A stretch of DNA of 64,000 nucleotides from Nocardia vinacea (GCF_035920345.1 NZ_CP109149.1:8804001-8868000), one strand, 5' to 3'; positions 54,901 through 62,510 are shown, counted from the stretch's first letter. A program made the numbers and translations. The notes: generated by a model from the sequence alone, not told the origin.

Positions 54901-55612
54901 CAGGCCTGATGAGCTCATCGTCAACTGGCACAACCTGCCACGCGCCAGCGAGGTGACTCTGTACTTCTCGAATATCGACACCAGGGACATTGCCGGTTTG
55001 GCGGCGTTCTTCCGCAACAGTCCGGCGCCTTTCACGGTCCTCGACGACAAGACGCTGAAATGCACGGTAGCCAATCACACCTGGATCCCGATTCCGGGTG
55101 GAACCGGAACCAACATCCCGGCCCTGCTCAGCGTCCACCTACCGGACACGGTGCAGTCAGGCGAGCTTTACAGGATCAGCATCCACCAGGTCGAGGGTGC
55201 AAGCCGTCGCGTGATCGGGTCGATCGCCTTCGACATCCCGGTGTCGAAGGCGGAGCTACTGCTCGATCGCGAACTTCGCACGCTGTCGATCATGAAACAC
55301 ATCGGGCAGACGATTCCCAGTACCAATCGGTGGTACCCGATCTTCCTCCGATACCTTGCCTTCCTGGCGGCTCGAGTCGACGGCCTCGGCGGCGACTCGA
55401 CCACAGTGCATGCCAACCCGGACGGCAGCGGCAGACCCGTCCGCCCCAAACATCCGGAACATCCTTGCTTCGATGGCGATCAGCTCACCGACACGTTCGC
55501 GAAATGCTGTACAAGCATCGCGAAGGTCCTTTGCAGCATCCCGCCCGCCTGCGTCGTGTCGAGGTTGTGTCGCCGGCGGAAACGGGAGAGCTGTCAAACC
55601 AGGCCAGGTTGA
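51950..55612 (+). CDS. Galactose-oxidase/glyoxal-oxidase-like copper radical protein
   Basis: A 1220-residue protein; ATG 51950 has CAGGAGG upstream. The first 570 residues are a Kelch propeller plus DUF1929 domain of copper radical oxidases (galactose/glyoxal oxidase, bacterial GlxA). Candidate Cys-Tyr cofactor: Cys79 in DVFCSGHAF and Tyr156 in GGRWYPTIL. The axial Tyr-His pair is ARNYHSVALLLPDG and the last copper His is in SVTHAADFDQRFVAL. The next 600 residues are Ig-like beta domains and an unrecognised C-terminal part. Unlike secreted or Tat-anchored relatives, no signal peptide is visible, so localisation is puzzling. Expected reaction: alcohol or aldehyde oxidation with H2O2 formation. 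Confidence 0.85.
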   Translation: MPWDPEPINSQILSVHAALVPGGMKGKVVMLGGSEHNPEQGGTDDQPADPDNVDRTVIYDVAARGDAVKIDSPTTDVFCSGHAFTADGRLLIAGGTESWGADGGDVGGPGGGHGHVHGNFGGHQACWMFNQDRETWDRVADLGFQVGPGKGGGRWYPTILTLPSGDLVAFGGHPSRRSEDWHENELPERYWSQANTWTWYPTPIHFEHPTLRGNWYPRATLVTGGLIFFTTKHNNECRLFDPNTGALTGPVMDPPGGMYDAGWDYSVIGLPLVPGDGYRTRVMAVNDVTPRFIELDLSAGASTPEWADAGDRTGTAEGKRRVFSCPVYLPTGQIFVSGGINDDLTPSGRDDDNAVKEPELFTPNIDWSNLEYRAGAVGEWDTIEEPAQKARNYHSVALLLPDGSVLVSGSNIDGQNGEPDETRAQLNIELYFPDYFDDPGRPTIATAPSLLTLDEADFTFTMGSAAEAASIRQVALIRCGSVTHAADFDQRFVALPFDVTAGTATITADLPRDASVLPPGYYMLWAVTEEGLPCETAQIVRVAHVSCDVVLDRSRFSEEEVLSFAPADADFPFAIYAMFDGYLAGELPTSLIPELEWADTNTPVAMSDIALTQEGGRWLEHLGRPEAAQRVTYPFTVEIRNPDIFDTFADKRTIRVTFRHETTSCTARFDLVKSPNPYMVDIDPVARNPHWLSTDIRTFRVRAGQMLLGDYDLTQGTGAGAPETFAKALIDKFRELPNDRAHPFYDLPTEGDAAAVDLAPFEGSARVYNYAVAKVRYRAVTTEATHVKVFFRLCTTAATGLEYNTDGVYRNTGTSADPVPALGLAGDEVASIPFFLSQRKNTVNGQAGATTMADQELAEHYEFQDIDPTAGQEVTAYFACWLDINEPDVKRFPLTPGTEHGPWADASAQPIQEFFRSPHQCLVAEIFFADDETNTGDTPGNSDNLSQRNLVLLHSDNPGAPFSHHVVHPFEVKPSAFRTFPDRVRPDELIVNWHNLPRASEVTLYFSNIDTRDIAGLAAFFRNSPAPFTVLDDKTLKCTVANHTWIPIPGGTGTNIPALLSVHLPDTVQSGELYRISIHQVEGASRRVIGSIAFDIPVSKAELLLDRELRTLSIMKHIGQTIPSTNRWYPIFLRYLAFLAARVDGLGGDSTTVHANPDGSGRPVRPKHPEHPCFDGDQLTDTFAKCCTSIAKVLCSIPPACVVSRLCRRRKRESCQTRPG

Positions 55613-55772
55613 TCCTGGAGTCGATCAGCATTCTCGATGATTGCGACCAGGATCGGGAGATCGAGGCGTGCTCATGCACAGCGCCGACGACGACGGCTAG
55701 GAACCGATAGCTGACTCCCGCAGAACCGAGCGGGGACATGCATCCGTTTACGCGTCCACTCAGCGTAAACGC

Positions 55773-55822
55773 GCGTGCAGACGACTTCGGGTATCTGTGC
55801 AATCGATTTCGAACATCGACAA
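55773..55822 (-). repeat. Transposon-end-like double repeat, copy C
   Basis: The reverse complement matches 41964-42013 at 41 of 50 bases. Copies B and C face each other with TTGTCGATG outermost, 13.9 kb apart. Similarity continues for about ten bases outside both, so they may not be exact element ends. Confidence 0.65.
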
Positions 55823-55848
55823 CCACCAGGACGACCGTGCCAGCATGG

Positions 55849-55893
55849 TGTTCAACAAACGTGTCGAAAACGGTTGGTGTTCAACAAGTCCTG
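55849..55893 (+). repeat. Recombination-site-like repeat, right copy
   Basis: Inverted copy of 39340-39384 (44 of 45 identical). TGTTCAACAA occurs twice within it, and CAACAAACGTGTCG is the core that is a perfect inverted repeat in the left copy. It lies 29 bases before the serine-recombinase start. Confidence 0.8.
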
Positions 55894-55921
55894 TCGGACC
55901 TTTTCTCTTACAGCCACGGCC

Positions 55922-56449
55922 ATGACCGCGACGACCGACCAACCTGATGCGCTCGCGCTCGACGGCGACGCCCTCGATCCGATCGGCGGAGGCGGCGGCC
56001 ACGTCGGCTACGGACGAGTGTCGACCAAAGGCCAGCTGCTCGACCGCCAGATCGCCGCCCTCACCGCGGCCGGATGCCAGCGGATCTTCACCGACAAGAA
56101 GTCCGGCAAGAACGCCGAGCGAGAGGAACTGTGGGCGTGCCTGGACTACCTGCGCCCCGGCGACATCTTGGTAGTGCCATCCCTGGATCGGCTCGGCCGC
56201 TCGCTGCAGCAGGTCAGGCAGCTGATTCGGGAAGGTGCCGTGCGGCGTACCAACGCAGGACTGCGTGTAGGGCTGTGGCTTGCTGTTTTGCCAGAGCTTC
56301 GCCGTCGGGTCCGTCTGCAGTCTCGATCTCGTAGGCTGCGTCGAGTGGCTGACGCTGAGGTCGTGCTCGGGTTGGGGAATTCTCGTCTGGTTGTGCGATG
56401 TCATCGGTCATGCTTGTGTGTCCCACTCCTCGGAGTGGATTGCACGTAG
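55922..56449 (+). pseudogene. Serine recombinase (resolvase/invertase), truncated right copy
   Basis: From ATG 55922, residues 26-105 are a resolvase N-terminal domain: HVGYGRVSTKGQLLDRQIAA with the catalytic Ser, IFTDKKSGKNAEREELWACL, LRPGDILVVPSLDRLGRSLQ with the conserved DRLGRS. After about 56245 the homology stops and the frame runs through Arg-rich non-family sequence to 56449, so the dimer helix and DNA-binding domain are missing. Intact relatives are about 190 residues. Confidence 0.8.
56214..56411 (-). CDS. Small hypothetical protein, 65 residues
   Basis: Reading leftward from ATG 56411: TDDIAQPDENSPTRARPQRQ, then DAAYEIETADGPDGEALAKQ and VLRWYAARHLPESAA. Acidic, protein-like composition. 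Its insertion replaced the 3' half of the serine recombinase. Not recognised; ribosome site weak. Confidence 0.45.
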   Translation of the reverse strand: MTDDIAQPDENSPTRARPQRQPLDAAYEIETADGPDGEALAKQQATALHAVLRWYAARHLPESAA

Positions 56450-56492
56450 ATCGCGCCGATCGAAGTTGGAGGGTCGTCGGCTCTGAGCTAGC

Positions 56493-56529
56493 ACCCCAGG
56501 GCACGAACCTGCGACCCGTGACCTGGGGT
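56493..56529 (+). terminator. Stem-loop with T-rich tail, tRNA-like 3'-end resemblance
   Basis: ACCCCAGG (56493-56500) pairs perfectly with CCTGGGGT (56522-56529), followed by TTTCTTG. On the minus strand the loop contains GCAGGTTCGTGC, which resembles a T-arm (TTCRNNY), so an att-site remnant from a tRNA 3' end is an alternative. Confidence 0.5.
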
Positions 56530-56572
56530 TTCTTGTGTGTCCCGGTTTTCACCTCTTGTCAAAATGGCCCTG

Positions 56573-56595
56573 ACCTGCGCAAATGATGCGCAGGT
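56573..56595. repeat. Perfect 9-bp inverted repeat
   Basis: ACCTGCGCA and TGCGCAGGT with a 5-base loop. No T tract; could be a second hairpin or a protein-binding site. Confidence 0.6.
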
Positions 56596-56966
56596 TGGCG
56601 CCCCCGGCGGGGCGTGTCGAACATGGGAACGGGGATGACCTGCGGTTTTCGGGTGGGCGGCTGGTGATCGAAGCCGATTATCAGTTATAGGCGGTTGGTT
56701 CCGCCGTCTTGCTGGGCCGCTTGCCATCATGCGATCTCGAGGAAGACGTTGGCCTGCTGCTGGGCGAGTGCCGCGCCCTCGGCTTTGTCTTGGTGGTCGC
56801 GTCTCCGCGACAACCTCGAAGCCCGCATCATCGAGGCCAAGCGCGAGGGTTGGGCCGCTGTCGAGGTTCCTGTCCGACGTCAGTCGTTCAGGCAATGGTG
56901 CACGGTAGCTCCGACATTGAAAGGCGGTTTCACGGCCGCCGCTCGGGTTCGGGATTTGCTGCGATC
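56596..56966. other. Stretch without a supported gene
   Basis: Frames on both strands are Arg/Pro-rich and lack starts. Probably non-coding or decayed. Confidence 0.4.
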
Positions 56967-57606
56967 TCAGTAGATCGACATTCCGCCGCCCACCCATCCG
57001 TATGCGTCGACCATGGACCACTGGGAGTTGTCGAAGATCATTTCGATCGCCGACTGCGGAAGTGGAAACTCTGAGTCCGAGGATCTGGCCGCCCACAGCG
57101 ACGCGAACAAAGGTTGCCTCGCCGAGCGCGGACAGGTGGGGGCTGATCGTTTCAGCTACGTCAACGATCAGCTTCTGGAACAGCTCCTGGCCGCCCTCAT
57201 CATCGAGATCGATGTCAACGTGCAGCTCGTCGATATCCTTCCCGTCCTCTTCGGATTCGGAGTGATTGGGGGTGATCTCGTACACTTCCGCCAGCTTGCC
57301 GCCCAGCCAGGCAGCGTCGATCAACGGTTGGTCGCCGATAGCCGTACTCACGGCATATCGCCAGTCGTGCTCATGTCCCTCATCGAAGGCCTTGGCGAAG
57401 AACGTGCGCGTGATCGCCCAGAGTGCGACAGCGTGGACTGCCGCTTCGTTGTGGGCCTCGTCATTGTCGGCCGCTATGAGACCTGCAGGTTCCAGCACAT
57501 TCCATGCGTACCGATACCATCCGCGTTCGCCGCGGTTCTCATACCAAGCCCAGCCGAGCTCGTCCAGGACCGGCTCGATCTGCTCGAAGGAAACGCTAGT
57601 GGCCAA
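56967..57606 (-). pseudogene. Acidic unknown protein, frameshifted near its C-terminus
   Basis: Probable TTG start at 57606. The protein reads FEQIEPVLDELGWAWYENRG, AAVHAVALWAITRTFFAKAF and an acidic middle ESEEDGKDIDELHVDIDLDD. Near 57075 the sensible continuation QSAIEMIFDNSQWSMVDAYG is in another frame and ends at 56967. About 210 residues if repaired. Function not recognised; the acidic stretch and lack of membrane segments suggest a cytoplasmic protein, possibly an immunity-type factor (speculative). Confidence 0.5.
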
Positions 57607-57780
57607 TGAAACATGTGTACTTGATGCGGACGAACACGGCGTTGCATCGGTGTGCCCGATCCGGCGCGGGCGACGCATGATTGTGAACATGGCATTCGCG
57701 CTGAGCTGAGCGCGGCGGTGTCGCACGAGACGATGGACTCTGTGGTCGGCGCCAGGGGCCGAGTGAAGGGGAGCAGACCG

Positions 57781-58565
57781 GTGCAACGCCTCGAATTGAG
57801 TTCTGTGGACGGTATCCGGCTGGATTTCGCGGTCCACCACTGCACGGTCGAGCCCCCACTGGGAGTGGTGCTGTTGGTGCACGGCATCACGGTGGACATG
57901 GACGAGGGCGGGGGCATGTTCGTCCGGTTGGCGCAGCAGTTGGTGTCGCAGGGGTTCGATGTCGTGCGGTTCTCTTTCCGAGGGCACGGTGCGAGCGGTG
58001 GAACTCAGCAGGGGGTGACGATCGCCGGTGAATGCCTGGATCTGCAGACCGCAGTGACCGCGGTCCGCGAGCGATTCGCTGGGCAGCGAATGTCGATTGT
58101 GGCGGCGAGCTTCGGTGCCGTGTCGACGGCACTGTCGCTGTCGCGGCTTGACGATCTCTATCGGCTGGTGCTGTGGAACCCGGTGCTGGATCTGCGGCGC
58201 ACTTTTCTGGTTCCGGAGTTGGCGTGGGGCGAGGAGAATTTCGGTGCGATTGGGCAAAAATATCTGGCCGACAACGGTTTTCTGCTCGTCGATGGTGAGT
58301 TCCAGCTCGGTCGTGTCCTGTTCACCGAGTTCGCGCGTTACCAGCCGCTGGATGACTTCCATGCCGCCGACGTGCCGACGCTGATCGTGCACGGCGACCA
58401 CGACACGGCAGTGTCGTATGACGTCGCTGCCCAGGCCGCGCGATCACGATCACACACCACGCTGCAAACGATTGCCGGGTCGGACCACGGATTCGACTCC
58501 CGGGCACGCGAAGACCAAGCGATCAGACGACCGTTGACTGGCTGCTCGAACAGTCGATGTTGTGA
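57781..58565 (+). CDS. Alpha/beta hydrolase, 3' end possibly frameshifted
   Basis: GTG 57781 is preferred because AAGGGGAG lies just upstream (frame open to 57652). Serine hydrolase fold: GVVLLVHGITVDMDEGGGMF, VVRFSFRGHGASGG, nucleophile elbow VAASFGAVS (Ser in AxSxG), acid VHGDHDTAVS and His in GSDHGFD. This resembles acyl-esterase or BAAT-like hydrolases. The natural end TVDWLLEQSML with TGA 58565 is in another frame from about 58525; as read, the frame runs on to 58740. The catalytic triad lies before the shift, so activity may survive. Confidence 0.7.
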
Positions 58566-58855
58566 CGGGGGTGAAGCTCTCGCAACTGTATGCTCCGATC
58601 CGACTCGGCGAATCCGTGATCGTCGGGGAGCATTGCACGCTCGGGTATCCGAAGGAATCCCGTATCGAGACGCGCAACGCGGGCAGCACACGATCGGTGA
58701 ACCTGTCGTGATCGGAGACCGCAGCCTGTTGTTCAACTAGGTGGTAGTGAACGAAGGCACCACGCTGGGGGCGGACTGCGTGGTGGAGGATCGTTCCCGG
58801 ATCGGCTACGGCTGCGTGATCGGTGACCGGACGAGAGTGGTGCAGCCCCTCCGAC
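58562..58855 (+). pseudogene. Hexapeptide-repeat acyltransferase relic
   Basis: GTG 58562 overlaps the hydrolase's natural stop. The frame begins LGESVIVGEHCTLGYPKESR, shifts, and continues as HTIGEPVVIGDRSLLFN, then TAG at 58738 and VVVNEGTTLGADCVVEDRSR, IGYGCVIGDRTRVV. The [LIV]-G-x-x-x-x repeats are those of left-handed beta-helix acetyltransferases. A frameshift, an in-frame stop and an abrupt end at the neighbouring XRE gene make it inactive. Confidence 0.65.
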
Positions 58856-58884
58856 AAAGTCGGAATGATCTCAGTGCGTCCGGA

Positions 58885-60072
58885 TTACGCGATTGTTGCG
58901 CGCATCCCCAGGAACTGCTTCACCTCTGCAACTGCGGCATGCGGCCGTACCGCAGTCGCGATTGCATCCAACTTGCGTTGTAATCGAGCGGGCCCAACCG
59001 CGCTGATGCTGTTGAAGTTCGCCGTAAGCAGCGCACAGCCGTAGGCAGCATCGCCAGCCTTGATGTGGGTGTGGGCAAGCTCCAACTGCCACACGCTTCG
59101 CTCACGGGGCCATTGCGCTGTACCGGCAATAGCCTCCTGCAGATAAGCCACGGCCTGGTTGTAGTGACCGGCTCCCAGGTACGAAATGCCGGTCAGCCCG
59201 TTGAACTCCGCTTCGGGCAGCCATACCCAATCGGGGTCATATCCTCGTCCGGACTCGTACGCGCGGTGTGCCCGGCTAAGCGCTTTCTCCATCGCTGGCT
59301 TGTCAGAAGCGGCACCCAGAGCTTGTGCCTCGCGAAGAGTGGTCAGTGCGCGCACCTTCGGGCCACCGCTGCGACGAGCGGCATCCTGCGCGGCCTGGGT
59401 CAGATGTACTGAGTCCTGCGGACGTGGCTGGCGGCCGGGAAGTCCTTCCAGCCCGTCGGTATCCAGGTCGATAATGCTGGCGTTGAGCAACGCGTGCGAT
59501 GTGGCGATCCCGTCGCCTGTTGCAGCCGAAGTCTGGGCTGCGTCGGCATAGTAGCGGCGGGCGGCGTTTCTACGATCCGCGTCGTAGTGCACCCATCCTG
59601 CGGCGGTCATCATCTCGGCCGTGGCCGTGGCCAGCGCTTTGCCGGTGTCCTCGTTGTAGCTGCCGCTGTCGAGCAGCTGCTGGACGTAGCGGGCCTGGCC
59701 AGCCGCCAGATGGCACAGCCGGTCACCGCCAACAACGAGATCCAACTCGTGAATCTGGTTGATACTGTCCGTGATTTGAGCGATGTCGCTGGCACCGACT
59801 TTTATCCCTGATGACGCAGCGTGGGCTGGCACGTTCGCCGCGACCATGGCGGCGCCTGCGCCCCCGAGTGCCCCTGCTCTGAAGAAGTTGCGACGGTCCA
59901 CGTCTGCCTCCTCGTCGAGTCGCAGGACACGGACGTCGTGTGAGGCGGGGCCGCCGCGCTCCAAGCCCGAGATTGCGGGCTGAGAGAAGTTCAGCAACTC
60001 TCCCAGCTCCGCCTGGGTCATCCCGATAGATTTCCTAATCCGGCGGATGACTTCGCCGGTTGTCATATACAT
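58885..60072 (-). CDS. XRE-family regulator with TPR-like C-terminus
   Basis: About 395 residues from ATG 60072, with GGGGAC upstream (frame open to 60162). Helix-turn-helix: EVIRRIRKSIGMTQAELGEL, NFSQPAISGLERG. A twin-arginine-like segment RRNFFRAGALGGAGAAMVAA follows directly, a feature often seen in actinomycete XRE proteins. The rest is helical repeats (RYYADAAQTSAATGDGIATS, YNQAVAYLQEAIAG), as in Rgg/PlcR-like peptide- or ligand-sensing regulators. It is divergent from the small-protein operon at 60364 and likely controls it through the palindromes between. Confidence 0.87.
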   Translation of the reverse strand: MYMTTGEVIRRIRKSIGMTQAELGELLNFSQPAISGLERGGPASHDVRVLRLDEEADVDRRNFFRAGALGGAGAAMVAANVPAHAASSGIKVGASDIAQITDSINQIHELDLVVGGDRLCHLAAGQARYVQQLLDSGSYNEDTGKALATATAEMMTAAGWVHYDADRRNAARRYYADAAQTSAATGDGIATSHALLNASIIDLDTDGLEGLPGRQPRPQDSVHLTQAAQDAARRSGGPKVRALTTLREAQALGAASDKPAMEKALSRAHRAYESGRGYDPDWVWLPEAEFNGLTGISYLGAGHYNQAVAYLQEAIAGTAQWPRERSVWQLELAHTHIKAGDAAYGCALLTANFNSISAVGPARLQRKLDAIATAVRPHAAVAEVKQFLGMRATIA

Positions 60073-60220
60073 ATCCAGCGTCCCCAATTGTCGGCTGATT
60101 TGCCCAAGCTGTCTACCTGAAAACCGTTCCCCCGCAGAATATATGGGTTTTCGTATAAACAAAACGGAAACCTAAATTTTCGCGCCCACCCGGCGTTTTA
60201 GCGGCTTTATGGTCGGTTTC

Positions 60221-60233
60221 GGTGCCCGGCACC
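60221..60233. promoter_or_regulatory. Palindromic candidate operator 1
   Basis: GGTGCCCGGCACC, extended to 15 bp as CGGTGCCCGGCACCG. It lies in the divergent promoter region between the XRE regulator and the small-protein operon. Confidence 0.6.
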
Positions 60234-60303
60234 GGGCAGACGCCGTTATCCCCTCGGGCGGCGCATTGGCCCCTGTGAGCCGGGGCCGGTGGCGAAAGCC
60301 CTC

Positions 60304-60316
60304 GGTGCCGGGCACC
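60304..60316. promoter_or_regulatory. Palindromic candidate operator 2
   Basis: GGTGCCGGGCACC, the exact reverse complement of the site at 60221, centred 83 bases away. Paired sites fit a dimeric XRE regulator. Confidence 0.6.
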
Positions 60317-60363
60317 GCTTCACCTTTACCGACCGTTATTTGACCGGAAAGAAGCGATGCCCG

Positions 60364-60579
60364 ATGCCCACGAATTCCCTTGCCATGTACCAACTCATCG
60401 CCCTGTGCGACGCAGGCGCCCATCAGGCACCGATGCTGCCGTTCACGATCGCCCAAGCGCACGAGGTCATGCAGATCCACCTTGCCTGCCGAGCGAAGCA
60501 GTGCCCGCGCAAGGCTGCCGCACAGCAGATCCTGGTCGACGCCGGCTGGATCGTGCTCGCAGCGGATAAACCGCGGTGA
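60364..60579 (+). CDS. Small conserved-looking protein, first gene of operon
   Basis: A 71-residue protein from ATG 60364 ([40 protein letters not shown]). It contains three Cys and two His that might bind a metal. The frame is open upstream, but this start gives the protein-like part and AAAGAAG lies nearby. Its stop overlaps the next start (GTGATG). Function unknown. Confidence 0.6.
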   Translation: MPTNSLAMYQLIALCDAGAHQAPMLPFTIAQAHEVMQIHLACRAKQCPRKAAAQQILVDAGWIVLAADKPR

Positions 60580-60803
60580 TGGTGGTGACGACACATCAGT
60601 CGCATATCGCAACTCCACCGCGCCGAATTCGCCACATCCACATCGAATCCGGAGCGCTGAACTTGGATTACCAAGCCAGTGCCGAACAAGCCCAAAACGT
60701 GGCCGATGAACTGGCCCAGGGCTTTCCCGAATTCGTTGTCACGGTCGATGACGATGTGCGCCTCGATCTGCCGCCTTTGCCGTGCGGCGAACTTTGGGAC
60801 TGA
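60576..60803 (+). CDS. Small protein, second gene of operon
   Basis: A 75-residue protein, GTG 60576 or ATG 60579, overlapping the previous stop. [20 protein letters not shown] and [20 protein letters not shown] suggest a small alpha/beta domain. Function unknown. Part of a chain of short coupled genes behind the XRE regulator. Confidence 0.6.
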   Translation: MMVVTTHQSHIATPPRRIRHIHIESGALNLDYQASAEQAQNVADELAQGFPEFVVTVDDDVRLDLPPLPCGELWD

Positions 60804-60861
60804 CCGCACCGGCCAACTATCGAGCACCAGTTGTCTGCGAAATGTGAAGGGACGCTCCACT

Positions 60862-61480
60862 GTGACATCTGACCATCAACCACCAGATCATTTTGTACTC
60901 GGGCTCTTACCGAACAGACCGGCGTTGTTTTCAGCCCCACCGATTGAGGCTCGGCCCGACCAGCCACTGCCGGATGCCGGGCCGTTCCTCCGGGTGTTCG
61001 CGAGCGTAGACGAACCCGGCACGGTGCTCATGCGTTGTGCCCAGCAGTACATCGGCATCTGGCGCCACGTCTACGAGCATGGCCGCAACACGGGGCGCCC
61101 CAGCCGAGGAGCACCTTTCACTGCTGACGTGGCTGATAGACCGCGAAGCGGGCGGGCACGTCAGCGGGATTACGGTCGACGCTGACGCACCGACGAATCC
61201 GTCGTCGTATGGCGAGATGGTGGCCTGGCTGGGCTGGAAGTACCTGCTGGCGGCGCTGCGGCAGAACCAACCCGCTCACGCCGAACACGATGCGGCGGAA
61301 CTGAATCGGCAGATCGAAGCGCTCGACCGGTTGGTCGCGGATGTGCGGGCTGGACGGGTGCGGTTGCCGGACAAGGCCGGGGGTGTGTTTCCGCCGAAGA
61401 CGATTCGGCCGGAAGGGTCAACCAGCGACGAGTCTGACAGACCGCAGGCGAATGGGTCGCCCGATGAGGCAGAGTGCTGA
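60862..61480 (+). pseudogene. Third operon gene, frameshifted
   Basis: From GTG 60862: DHFVLGLLPNRPALFSAPPI, VFASVDEPGTVLMRCAQQYI, HVYEHGRNTG. Near 61095 the continuation APAEEHLSLLTWLIDREAGG and SSYGEMVAWLGWKYLLAALR is in another frame and ends at 61480. Repaired, it would be about 205 residues with a helical coiled segment (RQIEALDRLVADVRAGRVRL). A one- or two-base indel; the overlap with the next gene (TGATG) is still intact. Function unknown. Confidence 0.55.
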
Positions 61481-61677
61481 TGACGAACTCCTTCAGCCAC
61501 AGGACATTCGTTCAAGCCGAGGGAGTGCTCGCGGAGTACATGTGTCAGGTGCACCTGATGGAACTCACCCCTGAGCGTGCTCGCCAGCTCCTCGAGATCC
61601 ACCGCTACCACCATCCGGATGACTGCGTGGTGCATGCGGAGGCGGCATATCTGCTCGTGTGCAAGGACGAATCCTGA
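61480..61677 (+). CDS. Small protein, fourth gene of operon
   Basis: ATG 61480 overlaps the previous stop. 65 residues: NSFSHRTFVQAEGVLAEYMC, LTPERARQLLEIHRYHHPDD. His-rich middle. Function unknown. Confidence 0.6.
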   Translation: MTNSFSHRTFVQAEGVLAEYMCQVHLMELTPERARQLLEIHRYHHPDDCVVHAEAAYLLVCKDES

Positions 61678-61680
61678 ACA

Positions 61681-61962
61681 ATGCCACCGCTGCTCGTCGC
61701 CATCCCGTGGAGCGGCTCAGTCGTCTTCACAGCGGTCCTGTGCTTCCGGCTGGGCTACTGGTGGAAGACAACCGAGCTGCAGGGGCGGCACGCGGTAGGG
61801 AATGTATCGAGAAGGGACGATCCGTGGGAGTACGACGAGAACGAGCTCGGCGACGAACTATCGACGAGTGCATCGCCGCTGGCGAGGCCGCGGCGGTGGT
61901 GGAGCGAAGATGACGACACCGAGGTAATTCCGGTGATCGAAGACGCCGCTGATGACCAGTAG
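61681..61962 (+). CDS. Small membrane-anchored acidic protein, fifth gene of operon
   Basis: A 93-residue protein with one N-terminal hydrophobic segment (PPLLVAIPWSGSVVFTAVLC) and a long acidic tail (EYDENELGDEL, WWSEDDDTEVIPVIEDAADD). It starts 4 bases after the previous stop. A terminator hairpin follows at 61985, closing the operon. Function unknown. Confidence 0.6.
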   Translation: MPPLLVAIPWSGSVVFTAVLCFRLGYWWKTTELQGRHAVGNVSRRDDPWEYDENELGDELSTSASPLARPRRWWSEDDDTEVIPVIEDAADDQ

Positions 61963-61984
61963 CTCGAACGTGCGCCATCAACCT

Positions 61985-62010
61985 AGCCCGCTCCGTTTCA
62001 GGAGCGGGCT
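61985..62010 (+). terminator. Rho-independent-type terminator of the small-protein operon
   Basis: AGCCCGCTCC (61985-61994) pairs perfectly with GGAGCGGGCT (62001-62010) around a 6-base loop, followed by GTTGACGTTCTTT. It lies between convergent transcription units. Confidence 0.85.
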
Positions 62011-62069
62011 GTTGACGTTCTTTCGACTTCGGTTTCGTCCCTCTGCGCGGCCGAATTGCCGGTGCCCGT

Positions 62070-62510
62070 TCAGATCTCCCGGTACCGCGACAGAACCTGC
62101 TTTACAGCATCGGTGACCGGTGGTTCTTCGGTCAGACTGGTCCACGTGTAAGTGTCGTGCTCAGTCAGCTCGACCGAATCGGCACTAGCAATCTCGACAG
62201 TGAAGTTGAACTGGCGGCTCTTCTTGCCGCTGCCGGACTGGTAGTCGAACTCGCCGAGGTAGTTCGTGATGGCGGTGACGTCGAGGCCGGTCTCCTCTTT
62301 GACTTCCCGGATCAGGGCTTGGTCGATGGATTCGCCGGGATCGACTTTGCCGCTGGGAAGTTCCCAGATCCCACCCATGAAATCATCAGCGGGGCGTTGC
62401 AACAGCAGAATCTTGCCGCCGTGTTCGACGACCGCCCCCACGACGAGTTGTTGCACCTCGTCACGGTCGGCTTCCCGCGTCAACTTCTCCAGCAGTGTTG
62501 TCTCGATCAT
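62070..62510 (-). CDS. Nudix hydrolase
   Basis: A 146-residue Nudix protein. The Nudix box is complete: GKVDPGESIDQALIREVKEE followed by TGL (GX5EX7REUXEEXGU). MutT-like, acting on nucleoside diphosphate-X compounds such as NTPs or NDP-sugars. It ends the leftward gene set, 6 bases after the aminotransferase; with a sugar aminotransferase and a dehydrogenase next door, an NDP-sugar substrate is conceivable (inference). Confidence 0.9.
   Translation of the reverse strand: MIETTLLEKLTREADRDEVQQLVVGAVVEHGGKILLLQRPADDFMGGIWELPSGKVDPGESIDQALIREVKEETGLDVTAITNYLGEFDYQSGSGKKSRQFNFTVEIASADSVELTEHDTYTWTSLTEEPPVTDAVKQVLSRYREI

Noticed and set aside
41964..55822. Repeats B and C as the exact ends of one intact transposon
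   Set aside because: Similarity continues about ten bases outside both copies and I see no matching target duplication, so exact ends cannot be claimed.
56488..58401. A 637-codon leftward frame
   Set aside because: Only the part between about 57606 and 57075 reads as protein; the rest is the shadow of the hydrolase gene and non-coding DNA.
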